DNA from: Roseburia sp. 1XD42-69
Lineage (GTDB): Bacteria; Bacillota; Clostridia; Lachnospirales; Lachnospiraceae
Length of the DNA: 64,000 nt
Assembly: GCF_003612565.1 (NCBI RefSeq)
Contig: NZ_RAZG01000008.1
Span: forward strand, 50,942-114,941
Direction of reading: 5' to 3'
The position numbers and the translations under genes are program-made. Below the pieces are notes generated by a model. That model was not told the DNA's origin, did no database searches, and saw only the letters and a list, made by a program, of their open reading frames with translations. Shown piece after piece: positions 25,136 to 33,933 of this stretch (positions are counted from its first letter, which is position 1; each line of letters begins with the position of its first letter).

Positions 25136-25828
25136 CTAAACTTTATCTATTTTGTACCCCACACCCCACACGACTTTTATATACCGGGGCTCTTTGGGGT
25201 TAATCTCAATTTTTTCCCTAATATGGCGGATATGTACCGCCACCGTGTTATCGGCTCCGATTGCCTCCGCATTCCAGATCTTCTGATAAATCTCACTGAT
25301 GGAAAACACTTTTCCCTGGTTTTTCATTAAGAGAAGAAGAATATTGTACTCAATGGGGGTAAGCTTTACCAGTTCTCCATCCACCGTCACCTCTTTTAAA
25401 TCGTCATTTATCAAAAGCCCTCCGCTTTGATAGAGCACGCCTGGGCTTTCCGCCGCATTCCCAAGCTTTGTATAACGGCGAAGCTGGGATTTCACCCTTG
25501 CCACCAATTCCAGGGGATTAAAAGGTTTTGTGAGATAGTCGTCCGCACCTATATTAAGCCCCAGTATTTTGTCAGAATCCTCAGACTTGGCGGACAGCAT
25601 GATAATAGGGATGCTGCTTTTTTCCCGAATCTTTAACGTCGCATGTATTCCGTCTAAACGGGGCATCATCACATCGATAATTAAAAGGTCCACTTCCTCC
25701 TGCTCTAAAATTTTTATAGCTTCTTCCCCGTCAAATGCCTTTAAAATCTCATATCCTTCCTGCTGCAGATAAATTTCAATGGCCTCAACAATTTCCTTGT
25801 CGTCGTCACATACCAATATCCGATTCAT
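25136..25828 (-). CDS. OmpR-family response regulator
   Basis: A 230-residue two-domain regulator. The receiver has CDDDKEI, the phospho-acceptor in LLIIDVMMPRLDG and the Lys in YLTKPFNP. The winged-helix domain shows LTPIEYNILLLL and DNTVAVHIRHIREK. GGGAGGGAT precedes ATG 25828. It is co-transcribed with the downstream kinase. Target genes are not evident. Flanking genes (aconitase-like hydratase, coiled-coil protein) are possible but unproven. Confidence 0.94.
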   Translation of the reverse strand: MNRILVCDDDKEIVEAIEIYLQQEGYEILKAFDGEEAIKILEQEEVDLLIIDVMMPRLDGIHATLKIREKSSIPIIMLSAKSEDSDKILGLNIGADDYLTKPFNPLELVARVKSQLRRYTKLGNAAESPGVLYQSGGLLINDDLKEVTVDGELVKLTPIEYNILLLLMKNQGKVFSISEIYQKIWNAEAIGADNTVAVHIRHIREKIEINPKEPRYIKVVWGVGYKIDKV

Positions 25829-25850
25829 GGCTTATCCCTCCCGGTATCAC

Positions 25851-26957
25851 TTAAGTATTTTTTAGAAATCTGGCAAGTCCTTTCTTTTCCTGTTTATCCT
25901 CAGGCTTCTCTTTTCCAACCCACTGAAAGTATTCTGAGTCTAAACTCTCCTTTAAAATTGCTTCCATCTCTGCGTCAATGGCTGCATCCTGTTCTTTTGT
26001 CAATTCCTGATCCACAGAAAAAGGCTGCTCCGGCAAAACGGCTTGTTCCCTGGAATTTTTCTGCTCTTTGGAAGCCTTCTGCTCCTTGGAATTTTTCTGC
26101 TCTTTGGAGGCCTTCTGCTCCTTGGATAATTTCTCTCCTCTCACCTCCGCCAATGCCTCTGCAATGGTCTGTTTTTTCCCGATTACCCTTGACTGCCCCA
26201 GCTCTGAGGGAGCATTTGCATTTTCCTCCCCCTCCAAGGGAATCCCGGCCCTCCTAAAATAGTCCTCATTAATCTTTATCTCCGGCTTTTCATAAACCGG
26301 CTCATCACTTGGGACAGGAATCCCCTCTGGTGTCAGTCCGGCCCGTTTAAAATAATCTTCATTAATTTTAATCTCCGCCGACAAAGGAACAAAATCCGGC
26401 TCAGGTTTTTTCTTGCGTTGATACCTCTCCGGCTTATCCCGGCCTTCAATTATGGCCTTCTCCCTGGCAATCTCTTTGTTCCTCTCTTCTATAATTTTTA
26501 TATACTTTGATGTATCCTTTAAATCCTCCAGCTGACTCTTTAATTCTCTCTGATTACTTCTGACTTTCCTTTTTTGCTTTTCTAAATCCTTTCCAAAAGT
26601 TTCCATAATCTCTTTCATAGAACTTTCTGCGGTTTCTATAATGTCCTGTATCCTGCCAAGGGCGTCATCCGTGTACAAAACCGAAGCAGCATAGATATCT
26701 TCCGCCTGCCGGTTGGCGTTCCGCACCGTTTCTTCCCGGCGCCTCTCCGCTTCCCTGTCCCCCTTTGCCCTGCTCTGCTCCGTAATCTCATACTCATCCA
26801 TCATTTCGTTTATTGCTTCTTTTAAAACATCTAAAAGCTTAATCATATCTTTTTTATAAAGCAAAACGTATTCTTCATACCCTGGCACTTCTCTCCCCCG
26901 GGAAATCATAACATGTATATCCCGCAGCGTCCGTTCCAACTTGTCCTGTACGCTCAT
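25851..26957 (-). CDS. Coiled-coil protein with tandem repeats, unknown function
   Basis: A 368-residue soluble, highly charged protein. Residues 1-185 are predicted coiled coil (for example DREAERRREETVRNANRQ, then a long K/E-rich helix), resembling DivIVA-like scaffolds in general shape only. A module KINEDYFKRAG is repeated as KINEDYFRRAG about 38 residues later. A stretch of six-residue units SKEQKA/SKEQKN follows (encoded at 26051-26131). The C-terminus has FQWVGKEKP and a basic tail. ATG 26957 follows GAGGAGAG. It is directly upstream of the two-component genes, 22 nt apart. I do not recognise a family. Confidence 0.7.
   Translation of the reverse strand: MSVQDKLERTLRDIHVMISRGREVPGYEEYVLLYKKDMIKLLDVLKEAINEMMDEYEITEQSRAKGDREAERRREETVRNANRQAEDIYAASVLYTDDALGRIQDIIETAESSMKEIMETFGKDLEKQKRKVRSNQRELKSQLEDLKDTSKYIKIIEERNKEIAREKAIIEGRDKPERYQRKKKPEPDFVPLSAEIKINEDYFKRAGLTPEGIPVPSDEPVYEKPEIKINEDYFRRAGIPLEGEENANAPSELGQSRVIGKKQTIAEALAEVRGEKLSKEQKASKEQKNSKEQKASKEQKNSREQAVLPEQPFSVDQELTKEQDAAIDAEMEAILKESLDSEYFQWVGKEKPEDKQEKKGLARFLKNT
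26051..26131 (-). repeat. Tandem 36-bp repeat within a coding region
   Basis: Two copies (26051-26086 and 26087-26122) differ at one base and each is a degenerate dimer of 18 bp. They encode the SKEQKA/SKEQKN units. Copy-number change would stay in frame. Confidence 0.85.
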
Positions 26958-27093
26958 AAATCTCTCCTCGTATGCATATATATTTTTTCCCTATTATTAA
27001 GCAGTATAACATATATTCATTTAAGAATGGAGAAGAATACAGGATTTTTTCTTAAGTTTTTATATATTTATTCTTTATTTATATTTTTTCCTA

Positions 27094-28320
27094 TCAATCA
27101 AAGATTTCCAGACTTCGTTCTAATATCCCATGGATATGGGCAATAGCCATCCCATAGTTTGTCATGGGCACTCCTGCCTTTTTGGCACACTCCAGGCGAT
27201 ATTTCATCTCCCTCTCGTTTATCATGCAGCCGCCGCAGTGAATCACCAGAGCATAGTCTGCCAAATCCTGTGGAAATTCTGTCCCGCTGCAAAAAATTAG
27301 ATCAAGATTCTTTTTCGTGTATTCCCTCATCCAACCCGGAAGCTTTACCGTTCCAATATCTCCGCACTGCCTGTGGTGGGTGCAGCTCTCGGATATTAAG
27401 ACCTTATCCCCCTCTTTTAAGGTGTCCAGAGCCATAGCCCCTTTCGCCTGGCTTTTAAGATTTCCTTTATACCTGGCAAGAAGTATGGAAAAAGACGTGA
27501 GAAACATGTCTTCGGGAATTATTTTTTCCACCTGCTTAAAGGCCTGACTATCAGTTATCACCAGCCTGGGCCTTTTCCTCAGGGAGGCAAGAGTTGTTTT
27601 TAGCTCCGTTTCCCGGGTTATCACAGGAACCGCCCCTGCCTCTAAACAGTCCCTGATAACCTGCTGCTGGGGTAAAATCAGCCGTCCCTTAGGTGCTGCG
27701 GAGTCAATAGGCACCACAAGTACTGCCAAATCTCCTAATTTTAACAAATCCCCCACAAGTTTTCCTTCTTTTTTTTCTTTTTCCTTTAATGCCCCAAGCC
27801 TGTCTTTTAATTCATGGATATTAGTCATTTGTTCTGCACTGACAAACATAACCTTATCCCTTTTGCCGATAAGTAAAACCGCCTGTTCTTTTTCTTGGGA
27901 GGAGAGAAACTCCTCCTTATTTACCGCAATAACATAGGGAATCTTCCTCTTCTCAAATTCGGCCAGAATAGGTTTCTCTATTTCCTCATACTTCTCCTTC
28001 CCCTCTCTTAGCAGCGTTTTCCCGTCCACCACCAGTATCCCCATATTTGTTTTATGGAGGACCTGAAAGCTCTTTTTCACCCGAAGTTCCCCCAATGTAC
28101 CGCTGTCATCTAAGCCCGGGGTGTCAATAAACACCACCGGGCCTAAAGGCAGCAGTTCCATGGATTTGCTCACCGGGTCTGTGGTTGTGCCCTTTACCTC
28201 TGACACAACGGCAAGGCTTTGCCCGGTAATGGCATTTAAAAGACTGGATTTTCCCGCATTTCTTCTTCCAAAAATGCCGATGTGTATGCGCTCTCCCTTT
28301 GGCGTATCATTTAAGCCCAT
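27094..28320 (-). CDS. hydF: [FeFe]-hydrogenase H-cluster maturation GTPase HydF
   Basis: Scaffold and carrier that transfers the 2Fe subcluster to apo-HydA. The 408-residue protein has an Era-like GTPase domain with Walker A GRRNAGKSS, the G2/G3 region GTTTDPVSK and DTPGLDD, and NKEE for the base. A middle dimerisation domain is followed by the cluster-binding domain with CTHHRQCGDIG and the HCGGCMINE motif (Cys-x-His ... His-Cys-x-x-Cys). ATG 28320 follows AGGAGG by 8 nt. It is last in the TM1266-hydE-hydG-hydF operon, 16 nt after hydG. Confidence 0.97.
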   Translation of the reverse strand: MGLNDTPKGERIHIGIFGRRNAGKSSLLNAITGQSLAVVSEVKGTTTDPVSKSMELLPLGPVVFIDTPGLDDSGTLGELRVKKSFQVLHKTNMGILVVDGKTLLREGKEKYEEIEKPILAEFEKRKIPYVIAVNKEEFLSSQEKEQAVLLIGKRDKVMFVSAEQMTNIHELKDRLGALKEKEKKEGKLVGDLLKLGDLAVLVVPIDSAAPKGRLILPQQQVIRDCLEAGAVPVITRETELKTTLASLRKRPRLVITDSQAFKQVEKIIPEDMFLTSFSILLARYKGNLKSQAKGAMALDTLKEGDKVLISESCTHHRQCGDIGTVKLPGWMREYTKKNLDLIFCSGTEFPQDLADYALVIHCGGCMINEREMKYRLECAKKAGVPMTNYGMAIAHIHGILERSLEIFD

Positions 28321-28336
28321 GTTATGCCTCCTGACG

Positions 28337-29755
28337 TTAAAATCTGAAATCTCTTTTTCCCAGATGGATATTGTCTATATATTCCTGGGCTTTTATCCTG
28401 ACTTTTTCATTTGGTATTGTTTTTAATTCCCGGGCAATCAGTTCTTCCCCTACAGCCTTTGTCTCCGGGGAAGCATAATCTTCCAGATATTCTTTTAAGG
28501 TCATAAGGGCGTTGGGATGGCAGCAGTTTATAATCTGTCTGCTCTTTAGCAATTCCATAAAACGGTCTCCTGTGCGGCCTTCCCTGTAGCAGGCAGTGCA
28601 AAAGCTGGGCACATACCCCAATGTCATAAGCCAGTGAAGCACTTCATCTAAAGTCCGGTTGTCACTGACGTCAAACTGAGCGGAGTTATCCTCCGGTGCC
28701 TCCTCCTTCGCATATCCTCCCACACTGGTGCGGGAGCCTCCGCTTATCTGGGAAATTCCAAGCTTTAACACTTTTTCCCTTGTCTCCTTCGTCTCCCTGG
28801 TGGACACAATCATGCCAGTGTAGGGAACGGCAATGCGGATGCATGCCACAATTTTTGCAAACATTTCATCGGAAATTCCATTATCAAATGTGTCCGGGTC
28901 AATATCATCCGCCCGCCTTACCCTGGGGACGCTGATGGTGTGGGGGCCTACTCCGCCGTAAGCCTCCATATGCTCTGCGTGCATAAGGATTCCCGTAAAA
29001 TCATAGCGGTAATTGTTAAGGCCAAACAATACTCCGATACCCATATCGTCAATCCCGGCTTTTCTGGCTCTGTCCATAGCCTCGGTGTGATATGCATAGT
29101 TGCTCTTTGGCCCCGTTGGGTGAAGCTCCTCATAGGATTTTTTATTATACGTCTCCTGAAAAAGAATATAAGTGCCAATACCCGCATTTTTTAACTTCAC
29201 ATAATCTTCTTCCTTTGTTGCCGCTATATTCACGTTGACCCGGCGAATCGCACCATTTTTATGCTTAATCCCATAAATTGTCTCGATGCTTTCCAAGATG
29301 TATTCAATGGGGTTGTTTACCGGGTCTTCCCCCGCTTCTAAGGCCAGACGCTTGTGTCCCATATCCTGCAGGGCAGTGACCTCCTTTACGATTTCTTCCT
29401 GGCTTAGTTTTTTCCTTGCGATATGTTTGTTCTTTGCGTGATAGGGGCAGTACAAACATCCGTTAATACAGTAGTTTGAAAGATATAAGGGAGCAAACAT
29501 CACAATACGGTTTCCGTAAAATTCTAATTTAATTTTTTCTGCCAGACCATATATTTTCTGATTTAAGTCCTCTAACTCACAATCCAGGAGCACAATGGCT
29601 TCCCTGTGGCTAATCCCCTTCATCTTAGAGGCCTTTTCTAAAATTTCCTCTATCAGGGGACGATTCGCCTTATTCTTTTCCCCATATTCCAGACATTCTA
29701 AGATTTCTTCATTGCTGATAAATTCTTCCGCTTTTGGTGACATAACATTGTACAT
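28337..29755 (-). CDS. hydG: [FeFe]-hydrogenase maturation radical SAM enzyme HydG
   Basis: Cleaves tyrosine to make CO and CN- ligands as an Fe(CO)2CN synthon. The 472-residue protein has the radical SAM CX3CX2C in NYCINGCLYCPYH, near residue 95. It also has the C-terminal second-cluster motif SFCTACYREGRTGDRFM with the further Cys in INCCHPNAL, which separates HydG from ThiH. ATG 29755 is 7 nt after AGGAGG. Residues for the substrate channel cannot be judged by eye. It lies between hydE and hydF, the order common in clostridia. Confidence 0.97.
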   Translation of the reverse strand: MYNVMSPKAEEFISNEEILECLEYGEKNKANRPLIEEILEKASKMKGISHREAIVLLDCELEDLNQKIYGLAEKIKLEFYGNRIVMFAPLYLSNYCINGCLYCPYHAKNKHIARKKLSQEEIVKEVTALQDMGHKRLALEAGEDPVNNPIEYILESIETIYGIKHKNGAIRRVNVNIAATKEEDYVKLKNAGIGTYILFQETYNKKSYEELHPTGPKSNYAYHTEAMDRARKAGIDDMGIGVLFGLNNYRYDFTGILMHAEHMEAYGGVGPHTISVPRVRRADDIDPDTFDNGISDEMFAKIVACIRIAVPYTGMIVSTRETKETREKVLKLGISQISGGSRTSVGGYAKEEAPEDNSAQFDVSDNRTLDEVLHWLMTLGYVPSFCTACYREGRTGDRFMELLKSRQIINCCHPNALMTLKEYLEDYASPETKAVGEELIARELKTIPNEKVRIKAQEYIDNIHLGKRDFRF

Positions 29756-29823
29756 TACTACAACCTCCTGTTTTTTGATATTCTATTATGATATTTTTAT
29801 TATATTAAATTTTCTTATAACTT

Positions 29824-30888
29824 TTATTCTATTTTCCTGTTTACTGCTTCTCTCGGGCAATTCACAGGATCTCCTCTGTCAACTGCCAGCTCATAACCGA
29901 TGGCTTCCATACGCCGGCCCAGGCATTGCCTGCATTCCGCAGCCTCATCCCCGGTACAGATTTTGTTATCGTAAAGTTCATATTTTTTCCGAACCCCCAC
30001 CGGGGAGAGATTTGGCATTACCACATTTGCCCCGGCCAGAATCCCTTTTTCTCTTCCCTTTGGGTCAATAGTACCCAGGGCAGTGGTTGCCGGAAGCAGT
30101 AAATTTGGTTTTAATAAACGGAGTAATCCCAGTAAATACAAGGTTTGTTCCAGACTTCCCTGAATTTCCTCTGCAAAGGGCGTGCTATGGTGGGGGATAA
30201 AAGGTCCAATCCCCACCATGTCCGGCTGTAATTCTGTGATAAACAGCATATCCTCCGCCAATGTCTCCTTTGTCTGTCCGGGAGAGCCCACCATAAATCC
30301 GCATCCCACCTGGTATCCAATCTCCTTTAAGTTCCAGAGACAATCCATGCGATGTTTAAAGGAAAGTTCCGGGGGATGGAGCTTGGCGTAATGGCGGCTG
30401 TCTGCCGTTTCATGGCGGAGAAGATATCTGTCCGCTCCTGTCTTATAGAAGCGTAAATAGCTGTCATTTTCCCTCTCACCCATGGACAGTGTCAGGGCAC
30501 AGTCAGGATATCTATCCTTAATCTCCTGAATTATCTCCACAATTTTATCATCGGTGTAAAATCCGTCTTCCCCTCCCTGGAGCACAAAGGTGCGAAATCC
30601 CAATTCATACCCCTGGCTGCAGCAGTCCATAATCTCTTCTAAAGTGAGGCGGTAACGCACCGCCTCTTTATTATCCCGGCGGATTCCGCAGTAATAGCAG
30701 TTGTTTTTACAGTAATTTGTAAATTCTATCAGCCCTCTAGTAAAAACCTTGTTCCCATAATATTGTCTGCTCAATTCCCTTGCCCGCCGAAAGAGATATT
30801 CCCTCTCCCCCTGGCTTTCTATGAGAAGCGACCATTCTTCCCTGGAAAGCCTGTGCTTTTCTGAAAGTTTGTCAATCAGTTTCCTCAC
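29824..30888 (-). CDS. hydE: [FeFe]-hydrogenase maturation radical SAM enzyme HydE
   Basis: Radical SAM enzyme that processes the HydG product toward the azadithiolate-bridged cluster. The CX3CX2C motif is NYCKNNCYYCGIRR near residue 60. FRTFVLQGGEDGFY and LSMGERE follow in the barrel. A C-terminal second-cluster motif C-x7-C-x2-C (ICTGDEAAECRQC) is present, as in Thermotoga HydE. I chose GTG 30888, which follows AGGAGG (inside the end of the upstream gene) by 6 nt. An ATG at 30912 lacks a ribosome binding site. It overlaps TM1266 by 17 nt. Confidence 0.96.
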   Translation of the reverse strand: MRKLIDKLSEKHRLSREEWSLLIESQGEREYLFRRARELSRQYYGNKVFTRGLIEFTNYCKNNCYYCGIRRDNKEAVRYRLTLEEIMDCCSQGYELGFRTFVLQGGEDGFYTDDKIVEIIQEIKDRYPDCALTLSMGERENDSYLRFYKTGADRYLLRHETADSRHYAKLHPPELSFKHRMDCLWNLKEIGYQVGCGFMVGSPGQTKETLAEDMLFITELQPDMVGIGPFIPHHSTPFAEEIQGSLEQTLYLLGLLRLLKPNLLLPATTALGTIDPKGREKGILAGANVVMPNLSPVGVRKKYELYDNKICTGDEAAECRQCLGRRMEAIGYELAVDRGDPVNCPREAVNRKIE

Positions 30889-31144
30889 TGCATCCCTCCT
30901 GTAGTTTTGCATAAAGGGCCTTTGAAGTAATCCCCTTTAACATGCCGATTTTCCCTGTCATTGCACTGATTTTATCTGCCGGAGCGTCCACCGTCACGCT
31001 GATTAGTGAAATGTTCCGCTTAGGATAGGGAAGTCCCATCCGCCCGATAATATAACTGCCGTATTCATGTAAAATTTGATTTAATTTTTCTATATCTCCC
31101 TGGTTTTCCACTACTATGGAAATCATTGCCACTCTGGTATCCAT
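30872..31144 (-). CDS. TM1266-family iron-only hydrogenase system regulator
   Basis: A 90-residue ACT-like small-molecule binding protein, known as the putative hydrogenase system regulator, named after TM1266 of Thermotoga. It begins MDTRVAMISIVVENQGD and contains IIGRMGLPYPKRNISLISV, the typical end of the first half, then DKISAMTGKIGML. ATG 31144 follows GAGGAG. It is the first gene of the maturase operon and lies behind a leader of about 200 nt with a terminator-like fold. The ligand and molecular role of the family are not established. Confidence 0.9.
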   Translation of the reverse strand: MDTRVAMISIVVENQGDIEKLNQILHEYGSYIIGRMGLPYPKRNISLISVTVDAPADKISAMTGKIGMLKGITSKALYAKLQEGCSEETD

Positions 31145-31240
31145 GTTTTCTCCTCTTTTTGGGTAACAAAATAAGGCCATTTCCAGACCTGCTTGGAGTA
31201 AGGATTCTTGTTCCTCGCATAAGAATGAAAATTTCCTGTA

Positions 31241-31319
31241 AAAAATTATCCCCTGCGCCCTTAGACTGCTGGGCTTTAGGCCAATGAATCCGCTTAAAAG
31301 CCTGATGCAGTCTTTGGGG
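31241..31319 (-). ncRNA. Structured leader RNA with terminator-like end before the hydrogenase maturase operon
   Basis: On the minus strand the transcript reads CCCC (31319-31316), AGACTGC (31313-31307), GGCTTT (31302-31297), then a loop with GCGGATTCATTGG. The partners follow in order: AAAGCC (31277-31272), GCAGTCT (31269-31263) and GGGG (31253-31250), and then ATAATTTTTT. Three nested stems with short conserved-looking bulges (AAA, ATCA, TAAGGGCGCA) followed by a U tract suggest an attenuator or riboswitch expression platform. I could not match it to a known riboswitch. The terminator reading is inferred. Confidence 0.55.
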
Positions 31320-31358
31320 TTAGGTGTAAGTATTTTATTTGTTTTTTAAGTTAAAAAT

Positions 31359-31387
31359 AGTATAATCTCCCGATAGAAAGATGTCAA
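31359..31387 (-). promoter_or_regulatory. Consensus promoter of the TM1266-hydEGF operon
   Basis: TTGACA (31387-31382), 17 bp, TATACT (31364-31359) on the minus strand. It leaves a leader of about 205 nt before TM1266. Confidence 0.8.
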
Positions 31388-31406
31388 TTCCTTTTTTGGG
31401 GTTTCC

Positions 31407-31793
31407 TTAGTTTTTATGGAATACCCGTTTTTTCCATTCTTGGATGCCTTCCATTCTTCCTGTTAAAAACAGTATGTTTAGAAACAAAATTGCCATGGTC
31501 AATCCCATTGTAAAGTCCATAATGCTGCTATAGGGCCTTTGTGCAATAAAACCGCCAAACCCTTCCGTTACATCCAGCACTGTACAAAATATAAGTAAGA
31601 TCAGCGCTGCGGCACAATTTCCCGCCATTTTCTTCTTTAACTGCTCTTTTTTCTGCTCTGCGTATTCTGCTACTTTGTTTAATGTTTCCTTGGTTTCTTT
31701 GTTCATCTCGTTTTTCCTTTCGCCATCAATGATTTCCCTGATATCTACATCTCTTAGTTCCTTTAAAAACAGACCTGCTTTTTTTTGCTCCAT
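31407..31793 (-). CDS. Small membrane protein of unknown function
   Basis: A 128-residue protein with a charged N-terminal half (residues 1-58, rich in K and E) and two membrane helices (about 60-77 and 95-112), ending in a basic tail (MEGIQEWKKRVFHKN). ATG 31793 follows a perfect AGGAGG by 8 nt. It sits just upstream of the hydrogenase maturase promoter but has its own ribosome binding site and points the same way. It looks like a real gene. I recognise no family. Confidence 0.7.
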   Translation of the reverse strand: MEQKKAGLFLKELRDVDIREIIDGERKNEMNKETKETLNKVAEYAEQKKEQLKKKMAGNCAAALILLIFCTVLDVTEGFGGFIAQRPYSSIMDFTMGLTMAILFLNILFLTGRMEGIQEWKKRVFHKN

Positions 31794-31936
31794 CTGTGTA
31801 CCTCCTTGATACCAATCATAGATTATTTTGTTTCCCCAAAACAGGACACCCTGCGGGAATTCCTTAATTTTCTGGGATTAGACATATGTGTCCTATATCT
31901 TTTTATAAAAATCACAAAAGTTTAAGAATATCTTAA

Positions 31937-31965
31937 TTGTATTTTATCCATCCCTGCTGTATAAT
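31937..31965 (+). promoter_or_regulatory. Promoter of the RsiV-like lipoprotein gene
   Basis: TTGTAT (31937-31942), 17 bp, TATAAT (31960-31965), with AGGAGG before the ATG at 32020. Confidence 0.65.
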
Positions 31966-32019
31966 CAGTCAAAACTAGTACAGTGCTATCTTGCGCTGGC
32001 CCTTGTTAGGAGGTTTCAT

Positions 32020-33312
32020 ATGAGAAAACCATACTGGCTAATACCGATTTCGATCATAACGCTCGCCTTATCTGGGTGCAGCCCTAAGAATAACGCATCC
32101 ATCAACGCCAATGCTGCGGAAAAAATTTCCCCGGAAGATACGGAAGCGGCAGAAACCACAGCGGACTTTGAGACAAAGGAAGAGCCCCGTACCATTACAA
32201 ACCAGCATAATATTTCCGTGACAGACATATCTTCCAACGGCACCTATTATGCAAAGGATGGCAAAACTCCGGTTCTTGAAGTAGACATATCTTATCCAAC
32301 CATTTCCATCCCCGACCGGACAGAAGTGTCGGAAAAAATTAATGCCGCGATTAAATCGGAAGTGGATACCTTCTGGAATTTTGAGAAGCAAAATGCTTCC
32401 TACGCCAGGGAAGATTACGAAATGGCGGCAGATGATACAAATTACACCTTTGAACCATATACAGGTTCTTTTTCTTATACCGTCAAACGGTGCGACAAAC
32501 AAATAATATCCATCGTTTTTTCCCAATATGACTACACGGGAGGCGCCCATGGCAATCCCTGGAAATACGGGGTAAACTTTGATGCCTCCACAGGAGACAG
32601 ACTCCAGTTAGAAGCCTTAAGCAGCGATTATACGGATTTTTATAATCTGCTTTTAACAAATTTGAACCATCAGGCAATGCTGCCGGCATACCAGGATTAT
32701 ATTTTTTCCGATTTTGCCGCTGATGTGGAAACTGCCCTTTTAAAAGATTCTGCCGCCTGGTACTTAGACAGCAGCGGTATTACATTTATCAGCAATCCCT
32801 ATGTGCTGGGTTCCTACGCCGCCGGCACTTTTGAGTTTAACATTCCTTACAGTGAATTAAAAGGGCTAAAAGAAAAGTACAATTATAGTGGAAATTACAT
32901 CCGCAAATTATTTCCCGGAATTTCTGCATCTTTTGACATCAACGCTGACGGAATTGAGGAAGAAATCTGTTACTCTATCATAAAAAACGAAGAAAATGAT
33001 TACACTTTATCTTTAACCGCTAATAGTGAAGATTTTTCGGATGAGTTGAAAAAACTCCATATTGCCTACCCCTTTACCGGGGCTTACTATCTTGTGGACA
33101 TTGACCCGGAAGACGAATATGTGGAAATTGCTATTACCGACGATAATTACGACGGAAACAAAGAATTTACTCATTTCTTCCGGTATACCAAAGACAAAGA
33201 AATCAGCTACCTTGGAAATATTCCCAAGATTTACCATGAAGGGGAAATCATCTGCTACAATTCCAACGGAAACCTGGTTTTATTAAACAGTGACGGTTCC
33301 CCTGTGGAATAA
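32020..33312 (+). CDS. RsiV-like lipoprotein (DUF4163/DUF3298 family)
   Basis: A 430-residue secreted lipoprotein. The signal peptide MRKPYWLIPISIITLALSGC ends in a lipobox with Cys-20. After a low-complexity linker the domain near residues 70-290 matches the DUF4163/DUF3298 pair of RsiV and related proteins (DISYPTISIPDR, YTGGAHGNPW, and the PYSELK end). The last 130 residues (for example INADGIEEE) resemble an EF-like repeat of FG-GAP type. RsiV-type domains bind lysozyme in Bacillus, but here no sigma factor is next door and the protein has no cytoplasmic anti-sigma domain. Confidence 0.82.
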   Translation: MRKPYWLIPISIITLALSGCSPKNNASINANAAEKISPEDTEAAETTADFETKEEPRTITNQHNISVTDISSNGTYYAKDGKTPVLEVDISYPTISIPDRTEVSEKINAAIKSEVDTFWNFEKQNASYAREDYEMAADDTNYTFEPYTGSFSYTVKRCDKQIISIVFSQYDYTGGAHGNPWKYGVNFDASTGDRLQLEALSSDYTDFYNLLLTNLNHQAMLPAYQDYIFSDFAADVETALLKDSAAWYLDSSGITFISNPYVLGSYAAGTFEFNIPYSELKGLKEKYNYSGNYIRKLFPGISASFDINADGIEEEICYSIIKNEENDYTLSLTANSEDFSDELKKLHIAYPFTGAYYLVDIDPEDEYVEIAITDDNYDGNKEFTHFFRYTKDKEISYLGNIPKIYHEGEIICYNSNGNLVLLNSDGSPVE

Positions 33313-33317
33313 TATAG

Positions 33318-33359
33318 AACAGCGGAAAACCATATGAAATGTTATGGTTTTCCGCTGTT
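33318..33359. terminator. Bidirectional terminator between the lipoprotein gene and niaR
   Basis: Perfect 17-bp stem (33318-33334 with 33343-33359) around an 8-nt loop, between convergent genes. T-rich flanks are weak. Confidence 0.75.
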
Positions 33360-33377
33360 ATTCTTTAGAAAGAGCAT

Positions 33378-33917
33378 TTATTTCCAAAAATCAATAGGTT
33401 CATAGTCCCTTAACTCTGCCAAAAACCCTCGCTTTTGCAGCTCTTCCTGAATTTGGTCTAAAACTTCCTCTGACTCGGCGGTAACGGTATGGTAATGGTA
33501 ATCAGAAGTCACATCTTTTAAAGATTTTGACTTCCCGCTTTTCAGTTTTTCCATATATTCCTTTATCTCCCGCCTTGATTTTAACCCCATCTCTACCCGG
33601 ATAACATTGTACACTTTATGATAGACAAACTCGTCCTCTATTTTTCCGCCGTAATCCACAATGAGGTTTAATTCTTCCTCCATTTCCTCATCTGTGTGAT
33701 GGACTTTAAATATTCTATGATTGGGTGAAGACTCCTTTAACAGATAGCCTTTGTTCGTAGATATAATCTCCTGTTTCTGGGCCCGCAAAAGGGCAATATC
33801 CTGAACAACCACCTGCCGGCTCACGGCAAAATTTCTGGCAAGGGCAGCGCCCGACACCGGTTTCGCCGACTGCCTTAACACAGTAAGCATCTCCTCCCGC
33901 CGCTTTTCTCCGCTCAT
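33378..33917 (-). CDS. niaR: NiaR-type niacin-responsive repressor
   Basis: A 179-residue transcription repressor of NAD synthesis that binds niacin. The N-terminal HTH_11 domain has RREEMLTVLRQS and AALARNFAVSRQVVVQDIALLR. The 3H domain follows, with RIFKVHHTDEEMEEEL, FVYHKVYNVIRVEMG and DYHYHTVTAESEE supplying the three conserved His regions. A purine-rich ribosome binding site precedes ATG 33917. It is last in the nadA-nadB-nadC-niaR operon and probably represses it at the site near 37076-37105. A strong call. Confidence 0.92.
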   Translation of the reverse strand: MSGEKRREEMLTVLRQSAKPVSGAALARNFAVSRQVVVQDIALLRAQKQEIISTNKGYLLKESSPNHRIFKVHHTDEEMEEELNLIVDYGGKIEDEFVYHKVYNVIRVEMGLKSRREIKEYMEKLKSGKSKSLKDVTSDYHYHTVTAESEEVLDQIQEELQKRGFLAELRDYEPIDFWK

Positions 33918-33933
33918 ATCTCGCCTCTTTCCT

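Noticed and set aside
31241..31319. Naming the leader as a known riboswitch such as c-di-GMP-II
   Set aside because: A GATTCATTGG-like element looked suggestive but the full fold did not match any class I could recall, so it was left unnamed.
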